Shown here piece by piece: positions 25,996-35,905 of a DNA stretch of 64,000 nt. The notes below the pieces were generated by a model. That model was not told the DNA's origin, made no database searches, and was given only the letters and a program-made list of their open reading frames with translations. This DNA is from Nostoc piscinale CENA21 (GTDB lineage Bacteria; Cyanobacteriota; Cyanobacteriia; Cyanobacteriales; Nostocaceae), in contig NZ_CP012036.1 of assembly GCF_001298445.1 (NCBI RefSeq), forward strand, positions 2,359,263 through 2,423,262, in the 5' to 3' direction. The translations under genes and the position numbers were made by a program. Position 1 is the first letter of the stretch; the number at the start of each line of letters is the position of its first letter.

Positions 25996-28083
25996 TTATT
26001 CTGTGATTGGAAATCGTAATTTATTAAAGTTTTGTAAGAACCAATTATCTTCGATGGGGCTAAATACAGGTTTGTTAGTTCTTCGGAAAAATGCAGTTTT
26101 TCCTACAATATCTATTAATCTAAACATTTCATCTTCAGCAATGAAAATGAACATATTATGTATATTAGGGATGTGGATATCATCTAATATTAATAAAGCA
26201 TTTTCAGCTAAATTAGGGTAGATAAAATAGTATTCCAATTCTGGAAATGGATAAGCGTGAGGCCCATCAATTAGTGCTAATTGAATTTTTTGATTAAACT
26301 TATACTTTGGTAGTGTTTGTTGTGTTGGCCCTTCTATAAACTCGATATTATTCTGATTAATTAGTGCAGATGAACGAACAATACTTAATCCATTACTACC
26401 ACAATCATAGGAAAAAACCTTATGTTCTTTACTAATATGTGATAGTAATAAAGTACTAGCTCCAGAGCCTGTTTCTACAGAATAAAAAATATCTTGAAAG
26501 CTTACATACTTAGCAATTGCTTGTAAAACATTTCCCGATAAAGCACCACCTGTATGCCAATCACTTGGTAAATTTTCTATTTGAGATAAAATTAACTTTA
26601 TTGCTGGATTAGGAAAACTTAATTGATGAGTAGATAATTTTTCTACAGTTATACTACAAATTCTGTCAGCTTCCAACTTAATTATTGCTTCTTGATTTTG
26701 ATTATTTAAATCAATGCGACCAAGCATTTTTGTTAGAATAGCGTGCCACTGCTTTTGGCTAATATTCCCAAATACATTAATAACTGGCTCATCGATAATT
26801 TCGATATTTTCTTGTTGGAGCAAATTAAAAATAACATCAGAGATAATAAAATTGGCATCTTCATCAGCAATTTGGCTATTTTCTATAAATAGGGATATTT
26901 TCTCCCTGTCAGGACTAGTAAGAATAAATTTAATAACAATTGCTAAATCTTCGTATAGTAATTCATGCTGATTTTCCCAATTAGGGAAAATAATTAAGTT
27001 TATATCTCTAAATTCAAATTCTATATCTTCCTCTAATTGTGATTCATTAGTCAGTGCTGTAATTAGTTGATTAGCATCACTAAATGTAAAAAGAAAAGCC
27101 GCTAACCTTAGACAAGCTTCGGAATTGGTTAAAAGAGTTGCAAAAGAACTGATTATTTGAGGAGATTTGCAACACTTGAGAGCTTCTTGAATCTGATTGA
27201 TTGCTCCATACATATCACCTTTATTTAGCATCCGATGAGCTGTATTTAAAGCTTGACCTGCATAATACTCTCTAGATTGATTGGATAATTGCACAGAAAT
27301 TTGCTCTGGGAGATATGACTCGGCAATATCTATAGATTTACAAATGTCAATAAGGTTAGCACCTGATCTAGTCAAGCGAGACGTATCTGATGAAGAGTGT
27401 TCACGATAACAAGCAAGAGGTTGCGGTTCAAACCAAATAGGATAATTTACCGCAATACGTCTCCACATTTCCCAGTCAGCAGCGTGAATTAATTCAGGAT
27501 GAAATCCACCTAAATCTTCGTACACGCTACGCTTGACTACTATGCAAGGTGTCATCACTCGATTAATTACAGCAAGTGTTTGCCAGAAATTGGGTAAAGT
27601 TCCGGCAGTTTCTCTCTCTAAGTGAGACATTAGTCTCCAATTACTGCTTTCATCAATATGCAGATAACGAGAAAAGGCTGCACCAACTGTTGGATCTTGT
27701 TCTATACCTTGTCGCAAGCGACTATAAAAATTAGGTAATACCGTATCATCTCCATGTAAGATATGTATCCATTCCCCTTTAGCACGTTGAATACAAGTAT
27801 TAAAGTTAGCTGTTGCTCCAACATTTTGCTGTTGACGAAAGAAAGAAACTCTTCCTTGACCAATGTCTTTAACTACTGTTTCAGGATCATCCTTGGTAGA
27901 ACAATCATCTATAACTTCAATCTGCATTTGTTCCAAACCTGGGTCTTGTGTTAAAACACTTAAAAGTGTTTCTTTTAAATAGTTGGCACAATTATAAGTT
28001 GGAATCATTACAGACCAAAAAGGTCGTATTTCGGATGTTGTAATAGGTAAAATATTAGTAAGTTGCTGAAATACAGAATTCAT
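25996..28083 (-). CDS. GT2 glycosyltransferase - shared module - SAM methyltransferase fusion
   Basis: Residues 20-240 are a GT2 (GT-A) transferase: WSVMIPTYNCANYLKETLLS, the metal motif LHGDDTVLP, and HAADWEMWRRIA. Residues about 300-340 are helical. Residues about 360-460 (INLIIFPNWENQHELLYEDL ... LGRIDLN) are the module also found in the next two genes. Residues about 510-690 are a class I methyltransferase-like domain (YSVETGSGASTLLLSHISKE, QLALIDGPHAYPFPELEYYF, LLILDDIHIPNIHNMFIF). The fused enzyme could add and then methylate a sugar, or cap a chain. No frameshift is seen. Confidence 0.85.
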   Translation of the reverse strand: MNSVFQQLTNILPITTSEIRPFWSVMIPTYNCANYLKETLLSVLTQDPGLEQMQIEVIDDCSTKDDPETVVKDIGQGRVSFFRQQQNVGATANFNTCIQRAKGEWIHILHGDDTVLPNFYSRLRQGIEQDPTVGAAFSRYLHIDESSNWRLMSHLERETAGTLPNFWQTLAVINRVMTPCIVVKRSVYEDLGGFHPELIHAADWEMWRRIAVNYPIWFEPQPLACYREHSSSDTSRLTRSGANLIDICKSIDIAESYLPEQISVQLSNQSREYYAGQALNTAHRMLNKGDMYGAINQIQEALKCCKSPQIISSFATLLTNSEACLRLAAFLFTFSDANQLITALTNESQLEEDIEFEFRDINLIIFPNWENQHELLYEDLAIVIKFILTSPDREKISLFIENSQIADEDANFIISDVIFNLLQQENIEIIDEPVINVFGNISQKQWHAILTKMLGRIDLNNQNQEAIIKLEADRICSITVEKLSTHQLSFPNPAIKLILSQIENLPSDWHTGGALSGNVLQAIAKYVSFQDIFYSVETGSGASTLLLSHISKEHKVFSYDCGSNGLSIVRSSALINQNNIEFIEGPTQQTLPKYKFNQKIQLALIDGPHAYPFPELEYYFIYPNLAENALLILDDIHIPNIHNMFIFIAEDEMFRLIDIVGKTAFFRRTNKPVFSPIEDNWFLQNFNKLRFPITE

Positions 28084-28149
28084 ATTTATGTACCTTCTAT
28101 CAATTTATAAAATGTGATATTTGTCTAAAAATTTTAGTTTATTAATTAA

Positions 28150-29233
28150 TCAGCTAAAATTTTTTTTTGCCAATGTCATTGCTTTAGCAATTGCTTGATC
28201 CATATCATAGTATTTATATTCTCCCAATCTGCCACAGACCAATAATTTATCAATTTGTTTTGCGCGTTTTTCATATTTTAAATATAAATGATTATTAATT
28301 TCATCAGGAAATGGGTATTCATAGTTATCTGGATTTGTGGGAGTAAAAGGAAATTCTTTAGTAATAACTGTTCCTTGAATATTTTCAGCATACTCTTTAG
28401 GCATCATATGTTTCCATTCAAGAACTCTAATATGCGTACCGAATACCTTGCTTGGGTTATTAATCTGAGCAGCAGGAAAGGCATATTCTATATCTCGAAT
28501 ATAAAGATTTTCTCTTTGCTGACCTCGATATTTTAAATTTCCCATATCATAATTAAAATATTCATCTATTGGGCCTGTAAAAATCACCATTTTATCGACG
28601 GTAATTAAATTTTTTATGGCGTAGATAGTCAAAGTTCATAATTATAGGAATACTCTGTAAAAGATTATTCATGAAATTGGCATAACCTTCATAAGGAATT
28701 CCTTGATATTTATTAGTTTTTAAGCGTGGTTCATCATCTTCACGAACATCAAATCTTTTAGCTAGACTGTGTGAAAGCCGTGTTGCTGGTACTCCCCACT
28801 GTTTTTCTGTATATTCTTTAACAAACTTTTCATATATTAAACGAGGCATAATAGAGAGTGAAGCTTCTTCAAAATTACTAGGTGTACCTTTGAAATCAGG
28901 TATCCAGTTATCTCCTATCATGCGCCGAATATAACTAGCTGCTATGGGCCAGTTTTCATAACAATTATCTACATAAGTTTTTAAAATTGCTTCATAAGGG
29001 TAAAAGGATGCAAATTTATTGACAAACTTCCATACAACTTCAGAGGAAGTACGAAAATAATGAGGCCCATAAGTATGGATACGAATACCACTTTGATGAG
29101 CATAATCATGAACGTTGCCACCAAGATGTGAACGGCGATCAACTACCAAAACTTGTCGACCTGCATCAGCAAGAATTCTAGCAATTGTTGCACCTGTAAT
29201 CCCAGAACCAACTACTAAATAGTCAACATTCAT
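28150..29233 (-). pseudogene. glf: UDP-galactopyranose mutase, one frameshift
   Basis: Glf converts UDP-galactopyranose to UDP-galactofuranose with reduced FAD. The first part starts MNVDYLVVGSGITGATIARI (FAD-binding Rossmann) and has GGNVHDYAHQSG and YGPHYFRTSSEVVWKFVNKF. The second part has FTGPIDEYFNYDMGNLKYRG and the C-terminal GRLGEYKYYDMDQAIAKAM. The two are out of frame; removing one A from an A6 tract (plus-strand T6, 28610-28615) joins them as RHKNLITVDKMVIFTGPIDE, giving 360 residues, normal for Glf. It lies upstream of the three glycosyltransferase genes, so the glycan probably contains galactofuranose. Confidence 0.88.
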
Positions 29234-29314
29234 ATTTTTAAATTAATTTTTTCTCTGCTTTTGTAGCTAGTAATTTATGTTTAAGAACAATGGAGAGTTT
29301 ACAAATTGACCAAC

Positions 29315-29710
29315 TTAGGGATCGCTATTAACTTGCTGCTTCTTGATCTGCTCTAAAACAGTTTTGTAATCTTGTCTGTCAGGATGCAGTTTGACTAGCT
29401 TTTCCATAATCTCAATCGCTCCTTTGGGATCTTTTAAATGCACTCTAGCTATGGCTAGTTTTTCTAAAGCAACTTGGTTGTTTGGTTCTCGTTGCAAAAC
29501 TAGTTCATATCCCCGTGCTTGTTCCTGTAAAGAAGACTCAACAGATACATTCTTAGTCTGAGGCTGCTGATGAGCTTGTGGTATTCCACTAATCACACCA
29601 AATACAGTAGAACCAACGAAAGACGCTAAACCTACTACCGTTAAAATCCTTTTCTTTCGCTCAATTTTCTTTTGACGGGAAATAATATAATCATCCCCAG
29701 AACTAGACAT
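29315..29710 (-). CDS. Small membrane-anchored TPR protein
   Basis: The product has 131 residues: a basic N-terminus, one membrane segment (ILTVVGLASFVGSTVFGVIS), and one to two TPR units (GYELVLQREPNNQVALEKLA, KGAIEIMEKLVKLHPDRQDY). Small TPR anchors like this are common in cyanobacteria and usually act as scaffolds. It is the first gene of the glycan cluster, 81 bases upstream of glf, and may hold the enzymes at the membrane. This role is inference. Confidence 0.7.
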   Translation of the reverse strand: MSSSGDDYIISRQKKIERKKRILTVVGLASFVGSTVFGVISGIPQAHQQPQTKNVSVESSLQEQARGYELVLQREPNNQVALEKLAIARVHLKDPKGAIEIMEKLVKLHPDRQDYKTVLEQIKKQQVNSDP

Positions 29711-30503
29711 GTCTCAATAGTTGCTGTTAAAAATACTGAGATACCAGCAAGCCTCCAGTTATCAGAGTACCCAGCACCCCAGAGGAACTAACATCATAGC
29801 TGTAAAGTTTTGAAAATTTCTTCAGGCGGTACGTAGGAATTACTTGAATGGGGACTTTTAATCATTAAGGACAAGGGTGACAAGGAAGACAAGGCTTCGC
29901 TATGAGTTTCAACCGAGCAGTGTAGGTGTTCAAAACCCTTACACCTTCATACCCTCACACCCATTCTTCAAGACAATCTTTGTGCGTAAGTCCTGTATAT
30001 ATTGGAGTACCCCTAAGCCACGATTTAATCTCTGCTAAAAAATTAATATTTTGTAAATTTTTGTAATAAATCTATCTAACTTCAGATGTTTGGGATATTG
30101 TATATTACGTCTAAATATACGCGGTAAACTCTCCTTAGCCGTGTCTTAAACGACCTCAAACCAGCCTAAAATCCTTGTTTTTCTAACAAGTACTCACATA
30201 CTCATGGCTGATGTAGATAAAATTCTGCAAATTCAACTTGTGTTATCAATGCAACTTTCAAAACAGTTAGTTTTTTCGTGACGCATACACGATCGCTTGT
30301 GAGTAAAAATTTCAGTTTTGTGGTGGTAATTACCGTACAAAACCGAATTTATGCCAAAACAAGCAGGGTTTGTTATGGTATAGTTAGAAAGTTAAGACTA
30401 GCTTTACCAATTCCAACGCTCTACGCATCGATAATAATTGCCAAGCGGAAAGCAGTTTTGATTAAGCATTTACCTAAACGAAATCTGAACTCAATCATAG
30501 GTT
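29711..30503. other. Long intergenic region upstream of the glycan cluster and DUF4327 gene
   Basis: Nearly 800 bases without a convincing gene. It contains a TGCGTAAGTCCT copy (about 29983-29994) that is also found near 47843 and 49596, and a GACAAGGAAGACAAGG repeat. A short frame at 30204-30281 (25 codons, MADVDKILQIQLVLSMQLSK) and a longer one at 30278-30547 look like chance. Promoters for both flanking units must lie here. Confidence 0.45.
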
Positions 30504-30722
30504 ATGACTCAGCAAGTAATTCACCCAATGGTGAAATTGCAGCGTAACGTGCAATCACTCGTAGAATCAAATATCATCAAACCCACTGATAGCATTTGGA
30601 AGATTGCCTTTCTCTATGGCAATGACTGGCAGCACTGGAAACAGGAACTGTTGGACTTTGGCTTCAGTATGCAAGACCCAATCAGCGAACTTTTGGCAGT
30701 GGAAGCGTGGGATGAAGAGTAG
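30504..30722 (+). CDS. DUF4327 family protein
   Basis: A 72-residue protein starting MTQQVIHPMVKLQRNVQSLV, which I recognise as the conserved start of cyanobacterial DUF4327 proteins. The end, DPISELLAVEAWDEE, also fits. The function is unknown; the family is restricted to cyanobacteria. It is a single gene convergent with the kinase gene downstream. Confidence 0.68.
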   Translation: MTQQVIHPMVKLQRNVQSLVESNIIKPTDSIWKIAFLYGNDWQHWKQELLDFGFSMQDPISELLAVEAWDEE

Positions 30723-30846
30723 GGAATAAGTCAAGGAAATGGGGAAGACAAGGTAGACAAGGCAGAGAAACAGCAGGGATACACGGGAAGAAAATTTCCC
30801 CTCTGCTCCCTGCACCGCTTCCTCTAACTGCTCTCCACTCCCTAAT

Positions 30847-32112
30847 CTATACTTTGCAAGCTGTTAAAGCAGTAGCTAATTCCTTAGCGGTTTGATAGCG
30901 ATCGCGTGGTAATGGCTCAGTCACACGTTCAATCACCTCTCTGATTTGAGGTGTAATCGTGGGAGAGTTAGCCACATCAAACCGGAAGTTTCGTCCTTTT
31001 TGGCGGAAAAATTTAAAGGGATTTTCCCCAGTCAGCAGAAATATTAGTGTTGGCCCAATGGCATATAAATCCGATTGAATCAGAGGTTGTCCCCGTTCTT
31101 GTTCGGGGGCGCAATAACCTTCTGCACCAATTCGTGTACCTGGTGTTGTGCCAATTTCTTTCACAGCACCGAAATCTAGGACGACGATGTGATTGTTGGC
31201 ATTTCGTACCATCAGGTTAGCGGGTTTAATATCACGATGAATCAGTGGTGGTTCTTGGCTATGTAAATAGTCTAAAATGTTGCAGGTTTGAATCATCCAG
31301 GCGATCGCTTGGCTAGGCGTTACAGGCCCAGTCATCTGGACTCGTTTTTCTAAATCTTGCCCATGTACTAATTCCATAGCCAAGTATTTTTTGCCACCGT
31401 CAACAAAAAAGTCATAATACTTGGGTATGCCTGAATGATGGAGAGATTTCAGCGTATTGGCTTCTCGCTCAAATAATTCTTGGGCTTTGGCAATTTTCGC
31501 CATATCCGCATTCATTTGCTTTAAGACCAAAAGCTGTGGATTTCCACTCATCCAGCCTTTTGTATCCCAAGCCAAATAAGTGGTTCCCATACCTCCTTGG
31601 CCTAAAGTTCGCAACACTTGATACTGACGAATCGTCTGTTGCACTAAAAGAGGTTGACCACAATGAATACAAAATAAATTTTGCGGAGAATTACCTTCAT
31701 GGGTGCAAGTGTAAGCAGCCCTAGCAGGGTCTTGATTTCCAGACACAAACCCAGCCAATTTTTCTGACTCTGCATTAGTCGCTGGTGATATCTCCTGAAT
31801 TTGAAATTGCAGTATTGGGCCTCCCTGCGCCAGTTGTAAAACTGCATTGTTAGGTAGAGGACTTTGAATTACCAAAATACCATTGAGAAAAGTACCATTT
31901 GTACCTTGACTATATATCTGCCAAGATTCTTCATTGTTGACAGTACTGACTTGCCTGAGTTCTAGATGATGTCGGGAAACCAAACTATCGGATAAAACCA
32001 CATGATTGTCCGCCGCTCGACCAATGCGAATGACGGCGGAGTTATCAAAGCACCACTGTTTCAGGGGTGTTTTGTGTTGCGGTTCTAACAGTGTCACAAT
32101 AACCACAATCAA
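30847..32112 (-). CDS. FHA domain Ser/Thr protein kinase
   Basis: Residues about 26-103 are an FHA phosphothreonine-binding domain (IRIGRAADNHVVLSDSLVSR, TNGTFLNG). A small zinc-ribbon-like stretch follows (residues 136-151, C..H/CIHC). Residues about 163-420 are a kinase with Gly loop LGQGGMGTTYLAWD, Lys198 (VLKQM), HRDIKPANL (292-300) and DFGAVKE (313). All catalytic residues are present. The PP2C phosphatase gene is directly upstream on the same strand (75-base gap), a usual kinase/phosphatase pairing. The FHA domain probably reads phosphothreonines made by this or a related kinase. Confidence 0.92.
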   Translation of the reverse strand: MIVVIVTLLEPQHKTPLKQWCFDNSAVIRIGRAADNHVVLSDSLVSRHHLELRQVSTVNNEESWQIYSQGTNGTFLNGILVIQSPLPNNAVLQLAQGGPILQFQIQEISPATNAESEKLAGFVSGNQDPARAAYTCTHEGNSPQNLFCIHCGQPLLVQQTIRQYQVLRTLGQGGMGTTYLAWDTKGWMSGNPQLLVLKQMNADMAKIAKAQELFEREANTLKSLHHSGIPKYYDFFVDGGKKYLAMELVHGQDLEKRVQMTGPVTPSQAIAWMIQTCNILDYLHSQEPPLIHRDIKPANLMVRNANNHIVVLDFGAVKEIGTTPGTRIGAEGYCAPEQERGQPLIQSDLYAIGPTLIFLLTGENPFKFFRQKGRNFRFDVANSPTITPQIREVIERVTEPLPRDRYQTAKELATALTACKV

Positions 32113-32187
32113 ACCTGCATAAAAGATAGGGAGTAGAAATTAAAAAGTTAAAAATTAAAAGTAAAAAGACTTTTACCTTTTAAATTT

Positions 32188-34176
32188 TTACTTTTGACTG
32201 TCCATGTTTGGGCGGACTTTAGCCCGCACAAGTATTGCAGTAATGTTGTCATGACCATTTTTTTGGTTTGCCAAATCAATTAATTCGTTGACACCCCGTT
32301 CTAAGCTAGCACCAGAACTTAATAAAGGAAGTAAATGAGTCTTCCAGTGGGTTTCTAGTAAATCATTATCTGATAAACCGTCAGAGGCGAGAATTAGCAA
32401 ACTATCTTCATTAATGTCAAAAAATTCTACATCAGGATAGATGGCGCTTTCGTCACGTGGCCCTAAAGCTTGGGTTAATTGGTAAGCATCAGGACGGGCA
32501 TAAGCTATGCTGGGTTCTACTCCCCGCGCAATTTCCCGTTGTCCAACTTCATGGTCTACGGTGATTTGTTCTAGTCCGCGTTTGCGGGTTAAGCGGTAGA
32601 GACGACTATCTCCCACATGAGCCACTACAGCTTCGGTATCTTGAATGACCAAGATTACCAAAGTTGTACCCATCCGCCCAATGCCCGATCGCGCATCTTG
32701 TTGATTTAGCTGATAAATTGCTTGATTGGCTAAATAAACGGCTTCACGCATATTTGCTTCGGTTGGGCGCTGGTTGGTTTGCCAAAATTCTTGGAAGTAT
32801 TGTTTGACTGTGTTAACAGCTAATTCACTAGCTATTTCTCCACCAGCATGACCACCCATACCATCACAGAGAATATATAAACCACGGGCTTGGTAGACGC
32901 GGTTTCTGGGAAATTCTTGCTTTTCAATTTTCGTGTCGATGCCAAAGTAGTCTTCGTTGTGTTGACGCTGACGACCTACGTCGGTGCATCCCACATCTTC
33001 TAGACTGCTTAATTGCATTGACAGCACAATGGTGGGTAAGTCGTCGCTTCTTGCAGAACTGTCTTCATCTGGATCATCTTCTAGCTGAATGAGTGTGGGT
33101 GCTGTTGGATGTTGGTGAGCGGTTGGCGAAAAACTAGGAATTGCTGAGGCTTCTAGGTCTGAGGCGATCGCTTCTAGGCGCGATCGCAGCTGGGCAATCA
33201 TTTGAATTTTCCCTAGTTTTAAATCCTCCAAAATCTGCAATACCGCCCCAAACTGCGTGCGTTGGGACTGTCTAAATAATTCCTGCCAAATTTCTCCCAA
33301 AACTTTTACACTAAACGGCTGTTCCGTTAGTGATAATGTTTCATCTTCGGCTGTCTCATCTGTTTCTGCGTCACTTTCCCTATACAATCTTGCCAAAGCC
33401 AATGTTTGGTCTTCATCCAAGCGCAGATTTGACAACTCCAACAAACTTTGGCGACATCTCACAGGTTCCAACACTGCCCACAGTTGGGTCATTTGATAAA
33501 ACCAATGTAAAATTTGTAACGAGCTTGTTGTCTCTTCTTTCCACAAGTCAATTAACAGGGGCCAATCAGAACGGTCTTCAATTAAGACAACCTGGGTGTT
33601 TCCTTCCTGCCAAGCATCGTGAATAGCTGGTATTTCTAATTGACCTTTTGACTGCAATTGTACGTAAGCCTTAGCCAATTTAGGAATACTAATCTCTGGA
33701 TCTGTTGCTGTGAACAATCCTTGGTTTTGATTATCTAAAATTGCTTCAATCGGTGATATTTGATACGGCTGACAATCTAAGACTCGCACACAAACTTCTG
33801 TAGCTTGGGCATTGTCATCCAAGATTTCTAGGGGTTCTAGCAGTTGATAGCGTTGTTCTTTATCTATGTAAGAACCAGCTTTCAACACAGGTCTAGCAGC
33901 AAGCGGTAAAGTCTGTTCTGTGGAAAGAGGTAAAGTTGGTAAATCATCCTGATCATCTTGCCAACTGCCTAGTTCCCAGTCCCCGCCTTCTTCCCTAGTC
34001 ACAATCGCCAACCAAACTGTCCCACATTCAGCACCGCAATTATGACAATTTTGGGCATTTAATGGCACTTCCATACCACATTCATGACAAGCATGGTGAG
34101 TCAGGGAAGTGCCACAGTTTTGGCAAAATTTATTAGCATTGGGGTTCTCAAATTTACACTGAGGGCAAATCAGCAT
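32188..34176 (-). CDS. PP2C phosphatase with zinc ribbons and probable pseudokinase region
   Basis: The protein (662 residues) starts with two zinc ribbons (CPQC..CQNC, residues 4-21; CHEC..CHNC, residues 30-47). The middle part (about 105-345) looks like a protein kinase without catalytic residues: RYQLLEPLEI, a hinge-like QVVLIEDRSDWPLL, and QSLLELSNLRLDED where HRDxKPxN is expected. From about 395 the PP2C domain is complete: DVGRQRQHNEDYFGID, LCDGMGGHAGGEIASELAVN, VAHVGDSRLYRL, LASDGLSDNDL and GHDNITAILV. It would remove phosphates placed by the adjacent FHA-kinase. Confidence 0.88.
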   Translation of the reverse strand: MLICPQCKFENPNANKFCQNCGTSLTHHACHECGMEVPLNAQNCHNCGAECGTVWLAIVTREEGGDWELGSWQDDQDDLPTLPLSTEQTLPLAARPVLKAGSYIDKEQRYQLLEPLEILDDNAQATEVCVRVLDCQPYQISPIEAILDNQNQGLFTATDPEISIPKLAKAYVQLQSKGQLEIPAIHDAWQEGNTQVVLIEDRSDWPLLIDLWKEETTSSLQILHWFYQMTQLWAVLEPVRCRQSLLELSNLRLDEDQTLALARLYRESDAETDETAEDETLSLTEQPFSVKVLGEIWQELFRQSQRTQFGAVLQILEDLKLGKIQMIAQLRSRLEAIASDLEASAIPSFSPTAHQHPTAPTLIQLEDDPDEDSSARSDDLPTIVLSMQLSSLEDVGCTDVGRQRQHNEDYFGIDTKIEKQEFPRNRVYQARGLYILCDGMGGHAGGEIASELAVNTVKQYFQEFWQTNQRPTEANMREAVYLANQAIYQLNQQDARSGIGRMGTTLVILVIQDTEAVVAHVGDSRLYRLTRKRGLEQITVDHEVGQREIARGVEPSIAYARPDAYQLTQALGPRDESAIYPDVEFFDINEDSLLILASDGLSDNDLLETHWKTHLLPLLSSGASLERGVNELIDLANQKNGHDNITAILVRAKVRPNMDSQK

Positions 34177-34420
34177 AGTGGAAGTTCCTTTATTCCCGTT
34201 CCAAGGTGCTTCTAGCCACTAATATCCAAAGTGCCACAATTAACTGCCCCTGCCTACAATAGACCTACAAGAGATTGTGGTTTCACCAGTGAATGTTGGT
34301 GGCAGTATTAATTGTGACGCATATTAGCTAAATATTTCAGATACCTGCAAATAAATTTTGCGCTTGTCTAAGGGGAGTAGTAATTTTTTAGGGAGAAACT
34401 GGTATAATTACACTTCTTTG

Positions 34421-35734
34421 TTATACCTGACGATGCAATGGTAATTGCATCATAAAACAAGTACGATTTGACCCGCTTTCTACCTCGATTGTTCCTTCTA
34501 ATTGCTTAATTAATTTCTGCACTAATGCCAATCCTAATCCTGTCCCGCCTTGCTTCCACGGGTCATTACTAGGAATCCGGTAAAATTTTTCAAAAATATG
34601 GGGTAATTCCGAATTAGGGATTTCTACACCCGAATTAATCACTTGAAACTGCATATTTTGGGAATTTAATGCGGCAGAAACAGTGATTTCAGCTTCTGGA
34701 GGGCTAAACTTGCAGGCATTAGTCAGTAGTTCGATGAAGATGCGCTCTAGGATAAAAGGATCACAAACCAGTGGCGGCAGATGCGGGGCTAGACGTAGGT
34801 GAATTTTTTGTTTACATATACCTCGGTTACGGGCGTTAAATAACTCTACAACTCGCCACAGCCATTGTTGGACTTGAATGGTTTCCAGCACCCAAGGTTT
34901 AGCGTTGCTATCTAAGCGTTGCAAATCCAGAAAGTTATTAATTAGGTTAATTTCTCGTTCGCACTCGTTATCTAAAATTGCAAAATAGCGAGCGGCTTTT
35001 GAGCGTTCGGCTGGCGGCTTGGCCATTTCCTGCAAAAAATTTTGTTCTGGCTGTAGTGCAATTCCTAACATTTGAATTGCCATTTTCATGTTTGTCAGCG
35101 GTGTGCGGAGTTCATGAGAAACTGTGCTGAGAAATTCTTCCTTAAGGTGAGTCAGACTTTCCATTTCTGCCAACTGTACCTGCATTGCAGTTTGGTTAGT
35201 TGGTTGGCTGACTTGTTCACACACCATCAAAATTACCGGACTTTTCTCAGGATATTCACCATCAGGTAATATTGTGAGAGTTGTTTTGACCTGGGTAATT
35301 TTACTACTAGGGCAGTTGAGGCTATATTCTGCCTTGATAGAGTGGTTGGGGTGAACAGCACTGAACAGTTCAATGAATGTTTCTGATAATCTTTGTCTGT
35401 CTGATAACTCCAGCAAATTAAATACAGAGGTTGTGATTAATTCTTCTGGTTTATAACCCAGCAAGTTAGCGCCGAATTGGTTGACAGAAAGAATTATCCC
35501 GGCTGCATTCACACTCAAGTAAATTGCTGGAGTATGTTCATACAGGCTGCGATACCACTGGAGTTCTGCTTGTGTACGCCGCAGCATATCTGCTGTGTAC
35601 AGTTCTAAATTCGAGGTGCAGTCAGGCACAAGTTCCAAGCGAGCCGGAGGGGCTGACAAGGTATCTTGTTGTGTGTGTGTTTGATGCCAGAGCGATCGCT
35701 GATTTAAGCTCATAAGACCTAAACTTGTACTCAC
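34421..35734 (-). CDS. PAS-domain sensor histidine kinase
   Basis: The 437-residue protein has no membrane segment. Residues about 55-180 are a PAS domain (LYEHTPAIYLSVNAAGIILS, NQFGANLLGYKPEELI). The HisKA domain holds His207 (STVSHELRTPLTNMK). The ATPase domain has ELLTNACKFSPPEAE (N box), IPNSELPHIFEKFYR, and GGTGLGLALVQKL (G2). It is 245 bases upstream of the PP2C gene on the same strand. No response regulator is adjacent, so the partner is unknown. Confidence 0.9.
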   Translation of the reverse strand: MSTSLGLMSLNQRSLWHQTHTQQDTLSAPPARLELVPDCTSNLELYTADMLRRTQAELQWYRSLYEHTPAIYLSVNAAGIILSVNQFGANLLGYKPEELITTSVFNLLELSDRQRLSETFIELFSAVHPNHSIKAEYSLNCPSSKITQVKTTLTILPDGEYPEKSPVILMVCEQVSQPTNQTAMQVQLAEMESLTHLKEEFLSTVSHELRTPLTNMKMAIQMLGIALQPEQNFLQEMAKPPAERSKAARYFAILDNECEREINLINNFLDLQRLDSNAKPWVLETIQVQQWLWRVVELFNARNRGICKQKIHLRLAPHLPPLVCDPFILERIFIELLTNACKFSPPEAEITVSAALNSQNMQFQVINSGVEIPNSELPHIFEKFYRIPSNDPWKQGGTGLGLALVQKLIKQLEGTIEVESGSNRTCFMMQLPLHRQV

Positions 35735-35905
35735 AGGCTAACGTTCATTAATAGGGAAAGGGAAGAAAAAAAGTTTATTATAATTTTTTTTGGCAAAATT
35801 TAGCCAATTTACAGTCAAAAAATATCTTTCCCAGTTTTTAATGCTTTCCTCGAATAGCTGACATTCACAGATTAATTCTCACGTTTATTTACATCTATTT
35901 ATTAA

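Noticed and set aside
30278..30547. 89-codon frame upstream of the DUF4327 gene
   Set aside because: It overlaps the conserved DUF4327 start in another frame and has no recognisable sequence; the start region lacks a ribosome site.
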